Shown here piece by piece: positions 1 through 10,035 of a DNA stretch of 64,000 nucleotides. The notes under the pieces are model-generated. The model worked only from the letters and a program-made list of their open reading frames with translations. It ran no database searches and was not told where the DNA came from. The translations under genes and the position numbers were made by a program. How positions within the stretch are numbered: position 1 is the first letter of the stretch; each line of letters opens with the position of its first letter. Source of the stretch: Dyella flava (lineage in GTDB: Bacteria > Pseudomonadota > Gammaproteobacteria > Xanthomonadales > Rhodanobacteraceae); contig NZ_JADIKE010000026.1 of the NCBI RefSeq assembly GCF_016904955.1, positions 79,064 through 143,063 on the forward strand, given 5' to 3'.

Positions 1-2442
1 CTTCTTGGTGGCTGTTTTCTTGGCCGCGGTTTTCTTGACTGTGGTTTTCTTTGCAGCCGCCTTCTCGGCTGGCGCTTTTTTGGCCGCAGCCTTCTTGGTC
101 GCCGGTGCAGTCTTGGCGGTCGTTTTCTTGCCGAAGCGGCCTTTCTTGACTGGCGCCGCCGCCAGCAATTCCACGCACTGCACTTCCGTCAGTTCCTTCG
201 GATCCTGATCCTTGGGAATGCGCGCATTCTTTTCGCCATCGGTGATGTACGGACCGAAGCGGCCGTTGAGAATCTGCACGCCGTTGCCGAAATCCTTGAT
301 GATGCGATTGGCGATCAGCTCCAGCTTTTCCTGCACGATCTGCAGTGCACGCGGCAGCTCGATGGTGTACGGATCGTCTTCCGCCTTCAGCGAGGCATAG
401 GTACTGCCCTGCTTTACGAACGGGCCGAAACGGCCGATGCCAACCGTGACTTCGTCGCCGTTCTCGGCCTGCCCGAGCTTGCGCGGCAGCTTGAACAGCT
501 CGATCGCCTCTTCCAGCGTGATCGTATGCATGCTTTGGCCGGGACGCAGCGATGCGAATTGCAGCTTTTCGTCCACATCCTTGTCACCGATCTGCGCATA
601 CGGTCCGTAGCGGCCCAGGCGCACCGACAGCGGCTTGCCGGTTTTCGGATCGGCGCCGAGTTCACGCGCGCCGGTGGCTTCGCTGCGATCGACCGATTCG
701 GTCTTCTCTTCGACCTGCTGCTTGAACGGCTGCCAGAAGCGCTGCATCAGCGGCACCCAGGCTTCTTCGCCACGGCTTACCGCGTCGAGTTCGTCTTCGA
801 GCTTGGCGGTGAAGTCGTAATCGACGTACTGGGTGAAATGCTGGGTGAGGAACTTGCTCACTGCGCGGCCCACGTCGGTGGGACGGAAACGGCGGTTGTC
901 CAGCAGCACGTATTCGCGGTTCTGCAGCACCTGGATGATGCTGGCATAGGTGGACGGACGGCCGATGCCGTATTCCTCCAGCGCCTTCACCAGACTGGCT
1001 TCGGAATAGCGCGGCGGCGGCTCGGTGAAATGCTGGTCGGCCACGATGTCCTGCAACGGTACCTGCTCGCCCTTTTCCAGCCGCGGCAAGCGGCGGCCTT
1101 CGTCATCGTCTTCAGCCGTCTTCTGGTCGCGGCCCTCTTCGTAGACGGCAAGAAAGCCGGGATCGACGATGGTGGTGCCGGTCGCGCGAAATGCCGCATC
1201 GCCACCCTTCACATGCTTGACGTCGAAATCCACCGACACCGTGTTCATGGTCGCGTGGATCATCTGGCAAGCGACCGTGCGCTTCCAGATCAGTTCGTAG
1301 AGCTTGCGCTGCTCGTCATTGAGGAACTGCGCCACCTCGCGCGGCGTGCGCATGGCGGAGGTGGGACGAATCGCCTCGTGCGCTTCCTGTGCATTCTTGG
1401 ACTTGGTGCGATACACCTGCGGATGATCCGGCAGCGCCTTGTTGCCGTAGTCGCGCGTGATCAGCTGGCGCAGCTCGCCGACCGCCTCATCCGACAGGGC
1501 GGTGGAATCGGTACGCATGTAGGTGATCAGGCCGACGTTGCCTTCGCTGCCCAGGCTCACGCCTTCGTACAGCCCTTGCGCGACCTTCATCGTGCGGCTG
1601 GTACCGAAGCCCAGCTTGCGCGCAGCTTCCTGCTGCAGCGTGGAGGTGGTGAACGGCGGCGCCGGGCGACGCTTGCGCTCCTTGCTGCCGACGTCGCTGA
1701 CCGTGAGATGGCCGCGCGCGGCTTCCTGGAGCGCGGCGCGGGCCGCCATCGCATCGGCCTCGTTGGTGAGGTCGAACTGCTCGAATTTCTTGCCGTTGAG
1801 CTTGGTCAGCCGCGCGTTGAAATCGCCTTCGGCGTGCTTGAGCCGGGCCTCGACCGTCCAGTATTCGCGGGCGATGAAGGCTTCAATTTCTTCCTCCCGC
1901 TCCGCGATCATGCGCAGCGCAGGACTCTGCACGCGGCCGGCGGACAGACCGCGTTGCACTTTTCGCCAAAGCACCGGCGAAAGGTTGAAACCGACCAGGT
2001 AATCCAGCGCGCGACGGGCCTGCTGGGCATCGACCAGATCGTGCGACAGCGCGCGTGGCGCAGCTACCGCCGCCTTGATCGCCTTGGGCGTGATCTCGGA
2101 GAACACGACGCGATGCATCTGCTTGCCTTTGGAGATGCCGCGTTCTTTCAGGATCTCGCTGATGTGCCAACTGATCGCCTCGCCTTCGCGGTCCAAGTCG
2201 GTGGCCAGATAGATGTCATCGGCAATCTTGGCCGCCTTGGCGATGGCATCGACGTGTTTCTCGTTGCGCTCGATCACCTCGTACTTCATGGCGAAATCGT
2301 GCTCTGGGTCCACCGCGCCTTCTTTCGGCTTCAGGTCGCGCACGTGGCCATAGGAAGCCAGGACCTGAAAGTCCTTGCCGAGGTATTTGTTGATCGTCTT
2401 GGCCTTGGCCGGCGATTCGACGATAAGCAGGTTTTTTGCCAT
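1..2442 (-). CDS. topA: DNA topoisomerase I (C-terminus cut by window edge)
   Basis: Type IA topoisomerase that relaxes negative supercoils through a transient tyrosine-5'-phosphate link. The minus-strand frame is open from ATG at 2442 to the window edge (814 codons). It begins MAKNLLIVESPAKAKT, the usual TOPRIM start, and the catalytic tyrosine lies in LITYMRTDS at about residue 308. The C-terminal part carries topoisomerase C-terminal repeats (for example GRFGPYITDG) and ends in a lysine/alanine-rich tail, common in this group, instead of obvious zinc fingers. The stop codon lies beyond base 1, but the length suggests only a few residues are missing. The next gene on the same strand is dprA. 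A very long plus-strand ORF lies opposite this gene and is only a high-GC shadow. Confidence 0.95.
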   Translation of the reverse strand, partial: MAKNLLIVESPAKAKTINKYLGKDFQVLASYGHVRDLKPKEGAVDPEHDFAMKYEVIERNEKHVDAIAKAAKIADDIYLATDLDREGEAISWHISEILKERGISKGKQMHRVVFSEITPKAIKAAVAAPRALSHDLVDAQQARRALDYLVGFNLSPVLWRKVQRGLSAGRVQSPALRMIAEREEEIEAFIAREYWTVEARLKHAEGDFNARLTKLNGKKFEQFDLTNEADAMAARAALQEAARGHLTVSDVGSKERKRRPAPPFTTSTLQQEAARKLGFGTSRTMKVAQGLYEGVSLGSEGNVGLITYMRTDSTALSDEAVGELRQLITRDYGNKALPDHPQVYRTKSKNAQEAHEAIRPTSAMRTPREVAQFLNDEQRKLYELIWKRTVACQMIHATMNTVSVDFDVKHVKGGDAAFRATGTTIVDPGFLAVYEEGRDQKTAEDDDEGRRLPRLEKGEQVPLQDIVADQHFTEPPPRYSEASLVKALEEYGIGRPSTYASIIQVLQNREYVLLDNRRFRPTDVGRAVSKFLTQHFTQYVDYDFTAKLEDELDAVSRGEEAWVPLMQRFWQPFKQQVEEKTESVDRSEATGARELGADPKTGKPLSVRLGRYGPYAQIGDKDVDEKLQFASLRPGQSMHTITLEEAIELFKLPRKLGQAENGDEVTVGIGRFGPFVKQGSTYASLKAEDDPYTIELPRALQIVQEKLELIANRIIKDFGNGVQILNGRFGPYITDGEKNARIPKDQDPKELTEVQCVELLAAAPVKKGRFGKKTTAKTAPATKKAAAKKAPAEKAAAKKTTVKKTAAKKTATKK

Positions 2443-2577
2443 GTGGCGTGGGGTTCCAGATGTTGCATCGGCAACCGCAGGGGATCGGTCGCTCTATATA
2501 TAGTTGGAAGCATGCCGGCTCAATGACTGTCAAGCTGGCAGACGTGAAAGCGCGGCCTGGCGCGCTTTCGGGCAAAT

Positions 2578-3723
2578 TCAAATACCCGGCAAACGCTGGT
2601 AGCGACCGCCCGGCAGACCTTCGACGCAGCCTTCCAGCTCCAGCATGAGCAGCATGGATGACAAAACGGCGGCGCTTTGCCCGGTACGCTCCACCAGTTC
2701 GTCCAGTGGTGCGGGATCGTACCCGAGTACCTCCAGCAACCGGCGGTATTCCGGATCGTCGCGCCAGCCGCCCATCGCCGGCCGATCATGCCCGGCGTTT
2801 GCCACCGGCAACCTTTCGAGGCGCTGGGCCAATTCAGCACCAAGCGCCTGCACGGCGGGAACCAGGGCCTCGATCATTTCCGGAGCGCTTTCGACCAGCC
2901 GCGCACCATCCCTGATCAGGCGGTGGCAGCCGCGAGCGAGCGGATTATGAATGGAACCGGGGATGGCGAATACCTCCCGCCCCTGCTCAGCGGCCAGCCG
3001 CGCGGTGATCAGCGAGCCTGACTGTAATCCGGCCTCCACCACCAGCGTGCCCAGCGACAGTCCGGCAATGATGCGGTTGCGGCGTGGAAAGTGGTCGGCG
3101 CGAGCGGTCATGCCCGGAAGAAATTCGCTGACCAGTGCGCCATGCGTCTCCACCTGCGCCGAGAGCGCCCGATGCTTGCGCGGATAGACCAGATCCGGCC
3201 CGGTGCCGATCACTGCGATGGTCGGTTGGCCGGCCTCCAGCGCCGCCTCGTGTGCGGCGCCGTCGATACCATCGGCCAGACCGCTGGTGACCACGAAGCC
3301 CGCCTGGGCGAGCTGCCGGGCAAACGCACGGGCGGTGCTCTTGCCCGCCGCACTGGCGCTGCGCGCACCCACGATCGCCAGTTGCGGGCGCAACAGCAGG
3401 CTGGCGTCGCCACTGACGAACAATGCGGCCGGCGGTTGCGGAATGCCTTCCAGCTGCGGTGGAAAATCCGCATCCGTACAGCACAGCAGCCGGTGACCGG
3501 GCTGGGCGAGCCAATCCAGGTCGGCCGCGAGCCGGGCCTCATCAGGCTGTCTCAACCACGCCTGGGCGTCTGAATCGAGCGAGGAGGCGTGCCGGTGCAG
3601 CTGAGCCAGTACTTGTCCGATCCGACCCTCCGCGGCGCACAGGCGCTCGCGCAGCCCCATTGGGCCCAATCCCGGCGTGCGCAGGACGGTCAGCCAGTCC
3701 CGCCATTCGGCTTGTTCATTCAT
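2578..3723 (-). CDS. dprA: DNA processing protein DprA (Smf)
   Basis: DprA binds incoming single-stranded DNA during natural transformation and loads RecA on it. The 381-aa product has the family layout: an N-terminal helical part, a central Rossmann-like domain (about residues 105-310, with GARSASAAGKSTAR, SGLADGIDGAAHEAAL, VIGTGPDLVYPRKH and FPRRNRIIAGLS), and a C-terminal winged-helix segment. It lies on the minus strand just upstream of topA, with the LysM-protein gene further upstream, an order common in Xanthomonadales. Length and motifs are intact, so transformation-related DNA processing is probably functional. The DprA assignment is firm; whether the host is competent is unknown. Confidence 0.95.
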   Translation of the reverse strand: MNEQAEWRDWLTVLRTPGLGPMGLRERLCAAEGRIGQVLAQLHRHASSLDSDAQAWLRQPDEARLAADLDWLAQPGHRLLCCTDADFPPQLEGIPQPPAALFVSGDASLLLRPQLAIVGARSASAAGKSTARAFARQLAQAGFVVTSGLADGIDGAAHEAALEAGQPTIAVIGTGPDLVYPRKHRALSAQVETHGALVSEFLPGMTARADHFPRRNRIIAGLSLGTLVVEAGLQSGSLITARLAAEQGREVFAIPGSIHNPLARGCHRLIRDGARLVESAPEMIEALVPAVQALGAELAQRLERLPVANAGHDRPAMGGWRDDPEYRRLLEVLGYDPAPLDELVERTGQSAAVLSSMLLMLELEGCVEGLPGGRYQRLPGI

Positions 3724-3875
3724 GCCGCGAGTCTACGCGAGGGCCACAAACAACCACGGCGCGGGATTACCGCGCCGTGCTGTGGGTTTTATCCGTGAAC
3801 GGAAAGCAGGGAATGCTGTAGTCCCGTACTCCTGCTCTGCCGTTTTTATTCCGGCCGTCTTTATTCAGGCCGTCT

Positions 3876-5024
3876 TTATTCAGGCATTTTCGCCTTGGCA
3901 CCAAGGTGCACCGGCTTGAGACCATCCATGATCAGGGCGTAGCTCACCCGGTCGAAGGTGCGGAAGACCATCACGTGGCCGACGTATTCGTCCGGCAAGG
4001 TCACGAACTTGTGGCTGTAGCGGTTCCAGCTGTCGTTGGCGACGTCGTCCGGCACCTGCTCACCCGGCTGCCATAGCGAGAAGGTGGTGCCGTTGTCGAC
4101 GCCGTCCTTCGAGCCGACCGAGAGCACCACCACGTCATTCGGGCCGACCTGGGTCAGGCGTTCATGCGAGAAGGCGATCACGCGTCCGTTGGCCGGCAGG
4201 GTCTTGGGCGGATGCGGGTAGTAGTACGGGTCGTACGGATTGTCGTCGATCGGCATCAGGCGATCGCCGGCGCGGACTTCCATGATCGAACTGAGCAGCA
4301 GCAGGGTCGACGGATCGCCGCCGCGCAACACCTCGGCCTGACCGATCACTTCGACTTCCATCGCCAGGGTCTTGCCACGAAACGCGTGGTTGGGCGTGGC
4401 ACGGCCCAGGTCGGTCATCCATTCCTCGTTCCACGGCGAACGGGTGGTGGCGACATCGCTATCCACCAGGTTGGCCGCCATGTCGTCGCTGTCCTCGGCC
4501 TCCGAGCCGCCGTAGGTGCGGAACACATGGGTCGGGCGCACGACGGCCCAGCGCTGGCCCGGCTGCGCATTGAGGTTACGCACGTAGATATTGCGGCCCG
4601 AGGTGCCGGTGATATCAGCTTCCTCGAAACCCATCACGTAGGGCGCGTTCTTCACCTCATCCGGATCCACCACGCGGGAATCGCGCAGGAACGGCTTGAG
4701 CTGGTCGACTGGAATGGCCGGGATGGCCTCGCCTTCGTGCTGGATGGCCGGCTCCAGCCGCAGCGCCGGACCGCCGTTGATAAACGACAGGTCGAGCACG
4801 TCGCCCGGATAGATCAGGTGCGGGTTGCGAACCTGTGGGTTGGCCTGCCAGATCTCCGGCCACAACCATGGCTTGGAGAGGAAGCGGGCGGAAATGCCCC
4901 ACAGGGTGTCGCCACGACGCACGGTGTAGCTGTCGGGGTGATCGGCACGAAGCTGGGTGCCAGCCGCATAAACGGCCACTGTGACCAGCATGCCGGCCAG
5001 CAGCCCAATGGACTTTCTAATCAT
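3876..5024 (-). CDS. LysM-domain exported protein
   Basis: A 382-aa protein with an N-terminal hydrophobic signal segment (GLLAGMLVTVAVYAAG) followed by one LysM domain at about residues 33-85 (YTVRRGDTLWGISARF, then NPHLIYPGDVLDL). LysM binds peptidoglycan, so the protein should act in the periplasm or at the wall. The remaining 300 residues match no catalytic domain I recognise. The ATG at 5024 was chosen over an upstream in-frame start because it places the signal peptide at the N-terminus. The gene sits between dprA and the divergent def, a position commonly held by LysM proteins in gammaproteobacteria. A role in envelope maintenance is inferred. Confidence 0.85.
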   Translation of the reverse strand: MIRKSIGLLAGMLVTVAVYAAGTQLRADHPDSYTVRRGDTLWGISARFLSKPWLWPEIWQANPQVRNPHLIYPGDVLDLSFINGGPALRLEPAIQHEGEAIPAIPVDQLKPFLRDSRVVDPDEVKNAPYVMGFEEADITGTSGRNIYVRNLNAQPGQRWAVVRPTHVFRTYGGSEAEDSDDMAANLVDSDVATTRSPWNEEWMTDLGRATPNHAFRGKTLAMEVEVIGQAEVLRGGDPSTLLLLSSIMEVRAGDRLMPIDDNPYDPYYYPHPPKTLPANGRVIAFSHERLTQVGPNDVVVLSVGSKDGVDNGTTFSLWQPGEQVPDDVANDSWNRYSHKFVTLPDEYVGHVMVFRTFDRVSYALIMDGLKPVHLGAKAKMPE

Positions 5025-5216
5025 AAACGGGAATCCCCCAATGCCCCCTTGCTTGGGCGAGTGTAACCGAAGCATTAACTCAAGCAACACGTGCCCAGTT
5101 GGCAAATTCGTGCGCCGACAAAGCCTTGAACCACGTACAATATCCACATTCTAGACCGCGCCTGGGTTGGCTTTTCACCAATTCGCCCGCATTTCCGGCG
5201 CCCGAGGTGAGCATCC

Positions 5217-5726
5217 ATGTCCGTTCGTACCATCCTTGAATACCCTGATCCGCGACTGCGCACCAAGGCCGAGCCGGTCGCGGTGTTCGACGCTGAATTG
5301 AAGCAGCTCGTCGATGACATGTTCGAGACGATGTATGCCGCCAATGGCGTTGGCCTGGCCGCCACCCAGATCAACGTGCACCAGCGCGTGCTGGTGGCCG
5401 ACATGAGCGAAGAGCGCAACCAGCCGCTGGCCCTGATCAATGCCGAAATCCTGGAGAAGGACGGCACCCAGGTGTATCAGGAGGGCTGCCTGTCCTTTCC
5501 CGGCATCTACGCCGACGTCACCCGCGCCCTGAAAATAAAGGTCCGCGCACACGATGTGGAAGGCAACAGCTTCGAGTTGGAAGTGGAAGGCCCGCTGGCC
5601 GTGTGCATCCAGCATGAAATGGATCACCTGGCCGGCAAGGTCTTTGTCGATTACCTGTCGCCGCTGAAGCGCTCGATCCTGCTCAAGCGCATGGAGAAGC
5701 AACGCAAGCAGGCCGCCAACGGTTGA
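5217..5726 (+). CDS. def: Peptide deformylase
   Basis: Metal-dependent hydrolase that removes the formyl group from the N-terminal methionine of new proteins. The 169-aa product shows all three family motifs: GVGLAATQ (residues 45-52), EGCLS (89-93) with metal ligand Cys91, and HEMDH (133-137) with ligands His133 and His137 and catalytic Glu134. Size is normal for a gammaproteobacterial Def. The gene is divergent from the LysM gene and followed 132 bp later by fmt, so the enzymes that add and remove the initiator formyl group are encoded together, as in many bacteria. Confidence 0.97.
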   Translation: MSVRTILEYPDPRLRTKAEPVAVFDAELKQLVDDMFETMYAANGVGLAATQINVHQRVLVADMSEERNQPLALINAEILEKDGTQVYQEGCLSFPGIYADVTRALKIKVRAHDVEGNSFELEVEGPLAVCIQHEMDHLAGKVFVDYLSPLKRSILLKRMEKQRKQAANG

Positions 5727-5858
5727 TCGGGGGAAGCACTCAACCATCCACGCAGGCTTCATCATCGCGCACTATCCACCTACCGCTGGCTCGCCATCTC
5801 CAACGAGGGCCAGATTGCCCTCACCAGCACCCTTGCGACCCAGGAACCGACCTTACCC

Positions 5859-6824
5859 ATGTCACCTACGCGGAATAGGTCAGCGCATCCCTTGCGCATT
5901 GTCTTTGCCGGTACGCCGGAGTTCTCCGTTCCCTGCCTGGAGGCCTGCCGCGCCAGCGGCGCGCAGGTCGTTGCGGTCTACACGCAGCCGGATCGACCCG
6001 CCGGCCGCGGCCGCAAACTCACGCCGAGTCCAGTCAAGGAAGCCGCGCTGGCCGCCGGCATTGCGGTGGAACAGCCGCGCAGCTTCAAGACGGTCGCAAC
6101 CCGCAAACAGCTCGCGGCCTATCAGCCCGACCTGATGGTCGTGGTGGCTTACGGGTTGATCCTCTCGCCCAAGGTGCTGACGATTCCGCGGCTCGGCTGC
6201 TGGAACGTGCATGCCAGCCTGCTGCCGCGCTGGCGCGGCGCCGCGCCGATTCAGCGCGCCATCCTTGCCGGCGATGCAGAAACCGGGGTCGACCTGATGC
6301 AAATGGAAGCCGGCCTCGATACCGGTCCGGTTTTGTTGGAGCGCCGCACTCCGATCAACCGTAACGATACCGGCGTCTGCCTGCACGACCGGCTCTCGCT
6401 GCTGGGCGCGGACGTCTTGATGGAAGCCATCAGCCGTATCCGTGCCGGCGAAACTCTGCACGCACGGCCCCAATCCGAAGAAGGCGTGTTGTACGCGCAC
6501 AAATTGCAAAAGGCCGAAGCGCGGCTCGATTTCACCCGCCCCGCGCTGGCGCTGGAGCATCAGGTACGAGCCTTCGACCCGTGGCCGGTGGCGGAAGGCG
6601 AGATTGCCGGTGAAAACCTGCGCATCTGGGCCGCACGCGCCGTCGAACAGAATCACAAAAACGCGGCCGCACCGGGCAGCGTGATCGCCGTCCATCGCGA
6701 CGGCATCGATATCGCCTGTGGCGAAGGCGCGCTGCGCATCAGCGCCTTGCAACGTGCAGGAGGCAAGCGCATCACCGCCGCCGATTACCTCAATGCACGC
6801 CCCGAACTACGCGGGGCACGATGA
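5859..6824 (+). CDS. fmt: Methionyl-tRNA formyltransferase
   Basis: Transfers a formyl group from 10-formyl-tetrahydrofolate to initiator Met-tRNA. The 321-aa product has the substrate-binding start [14 protein letters not shown] at residues 12-25 and the signature [19 protein letters not shown] from residue 116, with catalytic Asn116 and His118 and the Asp of GLDTG at about 154, followed by the C-terminal OB-like tRNA-binding domain. The ATG at 5859 gives about ten residues more than many homologues; a TTG at 5892 just before RIVFAG is an alternative. It overlaps rsmB by 4 bp, implying translational coupling. Confidence 0.96.
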   Translation: MSPTRNRSAHPLRIVFAGTPEFSVPCLEACRASGAQVVAVYTQPDRPAGRGRKLTPSPVKEAALAAGIAVEQPRSFKTVATRKQLAAYQPDLMVVVAYGLILSPKVLTIPRLGCWNVHASLLPRWRGAAPIQRAILAGDAETGVDLMQMEAGLDTGPVLLERRTPINRNDTGVCLHDRLSLLGADVLMEAISRIRAGETLHARPQSEEGVLYAHKLQKAEARLDFTRPALALEHQVRAFDPWPVAEGEIAGENLRIWAARAVEQNHKNAAAPGSVIAVHRDGIDIACGEGALRISALQRAGGKRITAADYLNARPELRGAR

Positions 6825-8116
6825 ACGATACCCGCGCACTGGCCGCGCAGGCGCTGGCCGACATTGCCCTGCACGGCAAGTCATTGCGCGAAGCGATGGA
6901 ACAAAAAGCACCCAAGCTGCGCGATCCGCGTGACCGCGCCTTGCTGATGGCGCTGCTCAGCGATGGCGCACGCTGGTGGCTGCGTTTCGACGCCGCGCTC
7001 GATCGCCTGCTCGACAAACCACTGCGCCGCAAGGAGCCGGAAGTCCATGCGCTGCTGGTGTTGGGGCTAGTGCAGTTGGAAGTGCTGGAACTGCAGGACT
7101 ACGCCGCCGTCGCCGCCACCGTCGAAGCAGCGCGTGCACTCAACCGCCCGCGCCTGGCCGGTCTCGTCAATGCGGTGCTGCGCCGCTGGCAACGCGAGCG
7201 AACGGATCTGCTGGCTGCGCTCGATGCAAGGCCGCAGACGCGCTACGCCATGCCGCCGTGGCTGGTCAAAGCCATCGCTGCCGATTGGCCTGCGCAGCAA
7301 GACGCCGTGCTGGCCGACAGCAACCGCGAACCGCCACTGATGCTGCGCGCAAATCGACGCCGCACTTCACGCGATGCACTGATCGAACAACTGCATGCGG
7401 CAGGCTATCAAGCCGATCCGCATCCGTGGCTGGCGGACGGCATCGTGCTGCCGCACAGCAGCGACATCACCCGCATGCCGGGCTTCGCCCAAGGCTTGTT
7501 TGCCGTGCAAGACGGTGCTGCGCAAGTTGCTGCCGACATCGCTGACGTGCATGCCGGCCAGCGTGTGCTCGACGCTTGCGCCGCCCCCGGAGGCAAAGCC
7601 TGCCACCTGCTGGAACGTGCGGACATCGCGCTGACCGCGCTCGAATTCGATGCCGCCCGCGCCACGCGCATCGGCCAGAACCTGGAACGCCTCGGTTTGC
7701 ATGCCGAGGTGCGCGTGGGCGATGCCGGCGATCCGGCTGGCTGGTGGGATGGCCGCCCCTTCGATCGCATCCTGATCGATGCGCCTTGTTCGGCGACCGG
7801 TGTATTGCGCCGCCGCCCAGACGTGCGCCTGCATCGGCGCGCCAGCGACATCGAGGCACTGGTCGCGCAACAGCGGCGCATACTCGCCGCGCTGTGGCCG
7901 CTGCTTGCTCCGGGCGGCCGGCTGGTCTTCATCACCTGCTCGCTGTTGCGTGCGGAAAATGAAGCGGTTGTCGAAGGTTTTTTCGCCAGCCGCAACGATG
8001 CGAAGGCGATACCGCTGGCCTTGCCGGCCGGACAGGCTGCCGCCCCCGGCTGGCAGATCCTGCCGGGCGATGGCGATCTCGACGGCATGTACTATGCGGT
8101 GTTTGAGCGGCGCTGA
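6821..8116 (+). CDS. rsmB: 16S rRNA m5C967 methyltransferase RsmB
   Basis: S-adenosylmethionine-dependent enzyme that makes 5-methylcytosine at position 967 of 16S rRNA. The 431-aa product has an N-terminal NusB-like RNA-binding domain (about residues 1-140) and a C-terminal Rossmann methyltransferase with the SAM motif DACAAPGGK (251-259), motif [10 protein letters not shown] with Cys323, and motif VI FITCS with catalytic Cys373. The start codon overlaps the end of fmt (ATGA). def-fmt-rsmB is a conserved translation-related cluster. Length and catalytic residues are intact. Confidence 0.95.
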   Translation: MNDTRALAAQALADIALHGKSLREAMEQKAPKLRDPRDRALLMALLSDGARWWLRFDAALDRLLDKPLRRKEPEVHALLVLGLVQLEVLELQDYAAVAATVEAARALNRPRLAGLVNAVLRRWQRERTDLLAALDARPQTRYAMPPWLVKAIAADWPAQQDAVLADSNREPPLMLRANRRRTSRDALIEQLHAAGYQADPHPWLADGIVLPHSSDITRMPGFAQGLFAVQDGAAQVAADIADVHAGQRVLDACAAPGGKACHLLERADIALTALEFDAARATRIGQNLERLGLHAEVRVGDAGDPAGWWDGRPFDRILIDAPCSATGVLRRRPDVRLHRRASDIEALVAQQRRILAALWPLLAPGGRLVFITCSLLRAENEAVVEGFFASRNDAKAIPLALPAGQAAAPGWQILPGDGDLDGMYYAVFERR

Positions 8117-8135
8117 AGGCGCGCTCACGTCTCGT

Positions 8136-8290
8136 CCGGGCGACCCGAAAGCAGTCCCCCCCGTGGGAGAAATCGCCGGGTGAAGGGCCAATCTTCCGGT
8201 AAGACTCCTTTGCTCCAATGGGTTCCACTGATAAGTCACACCGAAAAATAATGGGATCTATGGCAAGCGCAGCCCCTCACCCCAACCCGC
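8136..8290. repeat. GC-rich intergenic repeat module running into a gene start
   Basis: The segment after rsmB contains gggcgacccgaaagcagtc followed by a gtgggagaa tract, and then, from about 8270, cccctcaccccaacccgctg. The first part recurs at 22260-22290 and the second resembles the inverted repeats at 18414-18450 and 18533-18570. These are short dispersed palindromic repeats typical of high-GC gammaproteobacteria. Here the right-hand part lies inside the predicted 5' end of the next gene. Confidence 0.6.
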
Positions 8291-9999
8291 TGAGGGAGAA
8301 GCTTCAGGAACACCGCCAATTCTGGCTACTGATGCTATTCGCCATCCTGGTGCTCGGCATAGGCATCGGCCTGCGCGATCCCTGGCCGTCCGACGAACCG
8401 CGCTTCACCCTCGCGGCCAAGCAGATGGTGGAAAGCGGCGACTGGCTGTTCCCGCATCGCGGCGTGGAGTTGTACGCCGACAAACCGCCGATGCTGATGT
8501 GGCTGGAAGCGGCCAGCTTTGAAGTGGTGCGCAACTGGCGCATCGCTTTCATGCTGCCGTCGTTCCTCGCCTCGCTGGGCACGTTGCTGCTCATCTACGA
8601 TCTCGGACGACGGCTCTGGAATCGCAAGGTCGGCATGTACGCGGCAATGGCCGCGCTAATGTGCATCCAATTTGTATTCCAGGCCAAGCGCGCACAAATC
8701 GATCCCTTGGTCGTGTTCTACATCACCGCCGCCAACTGGGGCCTGCTGCGACACATGTTGTGCGGACCGAACTGGCGCATGTACTGGCTCGGCTGTTTTT
8801 GTGCGGGCCTGGGCGTGATCACCAAAGGCGTCGGCTTTCTCGCCCTGTTCATGCTGCTGCCGTATGCGTGGGCTGCGTTTCGCCGCTGGGACGGCGTTGC
8901 GGTCATGGGCGCGGGCGCCTGGTGGCGTTGGTTGCTGGGCCTGGTCGCCACGCTGGCGGCGATCGGTTTGTGGCTGATCCCGATGCTGCTGGCGGCACGA
9001 TCGCATACCGACAACCCGATCTACGCCGCTTACGTCAACAACATCCTGTTTCACCAAACCGCTGGCCGCTACGCCCATGCGTGGCATCACATCCAGTCCA
9101 GGTTCTATTACCTGCCGATCATGCTTTATGCCTGGCTGCCGCTGTCGCTGACTTATCCCGGCAGCTTCCCGCGCTGGTGGCAGGCGTTGAAAGCGAAAGA
9201 CGCACGCATCCTGCTGCCCTTGGGCTGGATGTTGCTGGTCTTGCTGTTCTTCAGTGCATCGGCCGGTAAACGTGATGTGTACATCCTGCCGATGCTGCCC
9301 ATGCTCGCGCTGATCACCGCGCCTTATCTGGAAGCCATGCTGGCAACGCGCTGGTTGCGCATACTCTGCCTGCTGTTCCTGCTCGTGATCGGCGGCGGCA
9401 TGCTGGGGCTCGGCGCGTATGCCTTGCTGACCCATCCGCCCTTCGCCGCCAAGCTGGCCTATGACCGTGGTTTCGATGGTCCGGCGGACAGCCTGTGGTG
9501 GATGTGCATCGTGATCGGCGCGGCGCAATGGCTGTTGCTGGCCGTATTCGGCCTGCGGCGCGCGCCTTGGGCGATCGCCGGCGGCATGCTGGCACTGTGG
9601 ATGGTGTGCGGCCTGTGGGCTTATCCCTTGCTCAACGCCAGCAGTTCAGCCTCTGAGTTGATGGCCAATGTGCGCGCACATCTGGGTCCGCAGGATGAAA
9701 TCGCATTGGTCGACTGGAAAGAACAAAACATGTTGATGCTCAATCGCCCTGCCGTCGATTTCGGCTTCAGCGCGCCCACCTCGCAGCAGTTCGCACATGC
9801 GGCACAATGGCAGGCCGCCGCACCCGCTACCCGCTGGCTATTCGTGCAGGAACCGGCGATGGGTCATTGCGTGGACCGCAGCAAGGCCATCAACATGGGT
9901 CATGCCAACCGGCGTGACTGGTGGCTGTTCAAGGCGGATGCGGTGATCCCCGGTTGCACACCACCCCCGGCCACCACGGATGAGGACGTCATTGATTAA
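8218..9999 (+). CDS. GT39-like (ArnT/PMT superfamily) membrane glycosyltransferase
   Basis: A 593-aa polytopic inner-membrane protein. After a first membrane segment (about residues 35-55) it has WPSDEPRFTLAAKQM and, after a short loop, GVELYADKPPMLMW, the periplasmic Asp-Glu and DKPP features of GT39/ArnT-type enzymes, which move a sugar from a polyprenyl-phosphate carrier to a lipid or protein acceptor. About a dozen hydrophobic helices follow, with a soluble C-terminal part. Neighbouring polysaccharide genes suggest modification of lipid A or a cell-surface glycan; the acceptor is unknown. In-frame ATGs at 8251 and 8260 are alternative starts, and the first 30 codons overlap a dispersed intergenic repeat, so the N-terminus is uncertain. 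Confidence 0.8.
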   Translation: MGSTDKSHRKIMGSMASAAPHPNPLREKLQEHRQFWLLMLFAILVLGIGIGLRDPWPSDEPRFTLAAKQMVESGDWLFPHRGVELYADKPPMLMWLEAASFEVVRNWRIAFMLPSFLASLGTLLLIYDLGRRLWNRKVGMYAAMAALMCIQFVFQAKRAQIDPLVVFYITAANWGLLRHMLCGPNWRMYWLGCFCAGLGVITKGVGFLALFMLLPYAWAAFRRWDGVAVMGAGAWWRWLLGLVATLAAIGLWLIPMLLAARSHTDNPIYAAYVNNILFHQTAGRYAHAWHHIQSRFYYLPIMLYAWLPLSLTYPGSFPRWWQALKAKDARILLPLGWMLLVLLFFSASAGKRDVYILPMLPMLALITAPYLEAMLATRWLRILCLLFLLVIGGGMLGLGAYALLTHPPFAAKLAYDRGFDGPADSLWWMCIVIGAAQWLLLAVFGLRRAPWAIAGGMLALWMVCGLWAYPLLNASSSASELMANVRAHLGPQDEIALVDWKEQNMLMLNRPAVDFGFSAPTSQQFAHAAQWQAAAPATRWLFVQEPAMGHCVDRSKAINMGHANRRDWWLFKADAVIPGCTPPPATTDEDVID

Positions 10000-10035
10000 T
10001 CCGCCATCGCCCACTTTGCAAACCGCACGGCAGCC

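Noticed and set aside
526..2526. 666-codon plus-strand ORF
   Set aside because: Antisense to topA, whose frame has all family motifs; the plus frame is open only because of GC-rich codons.
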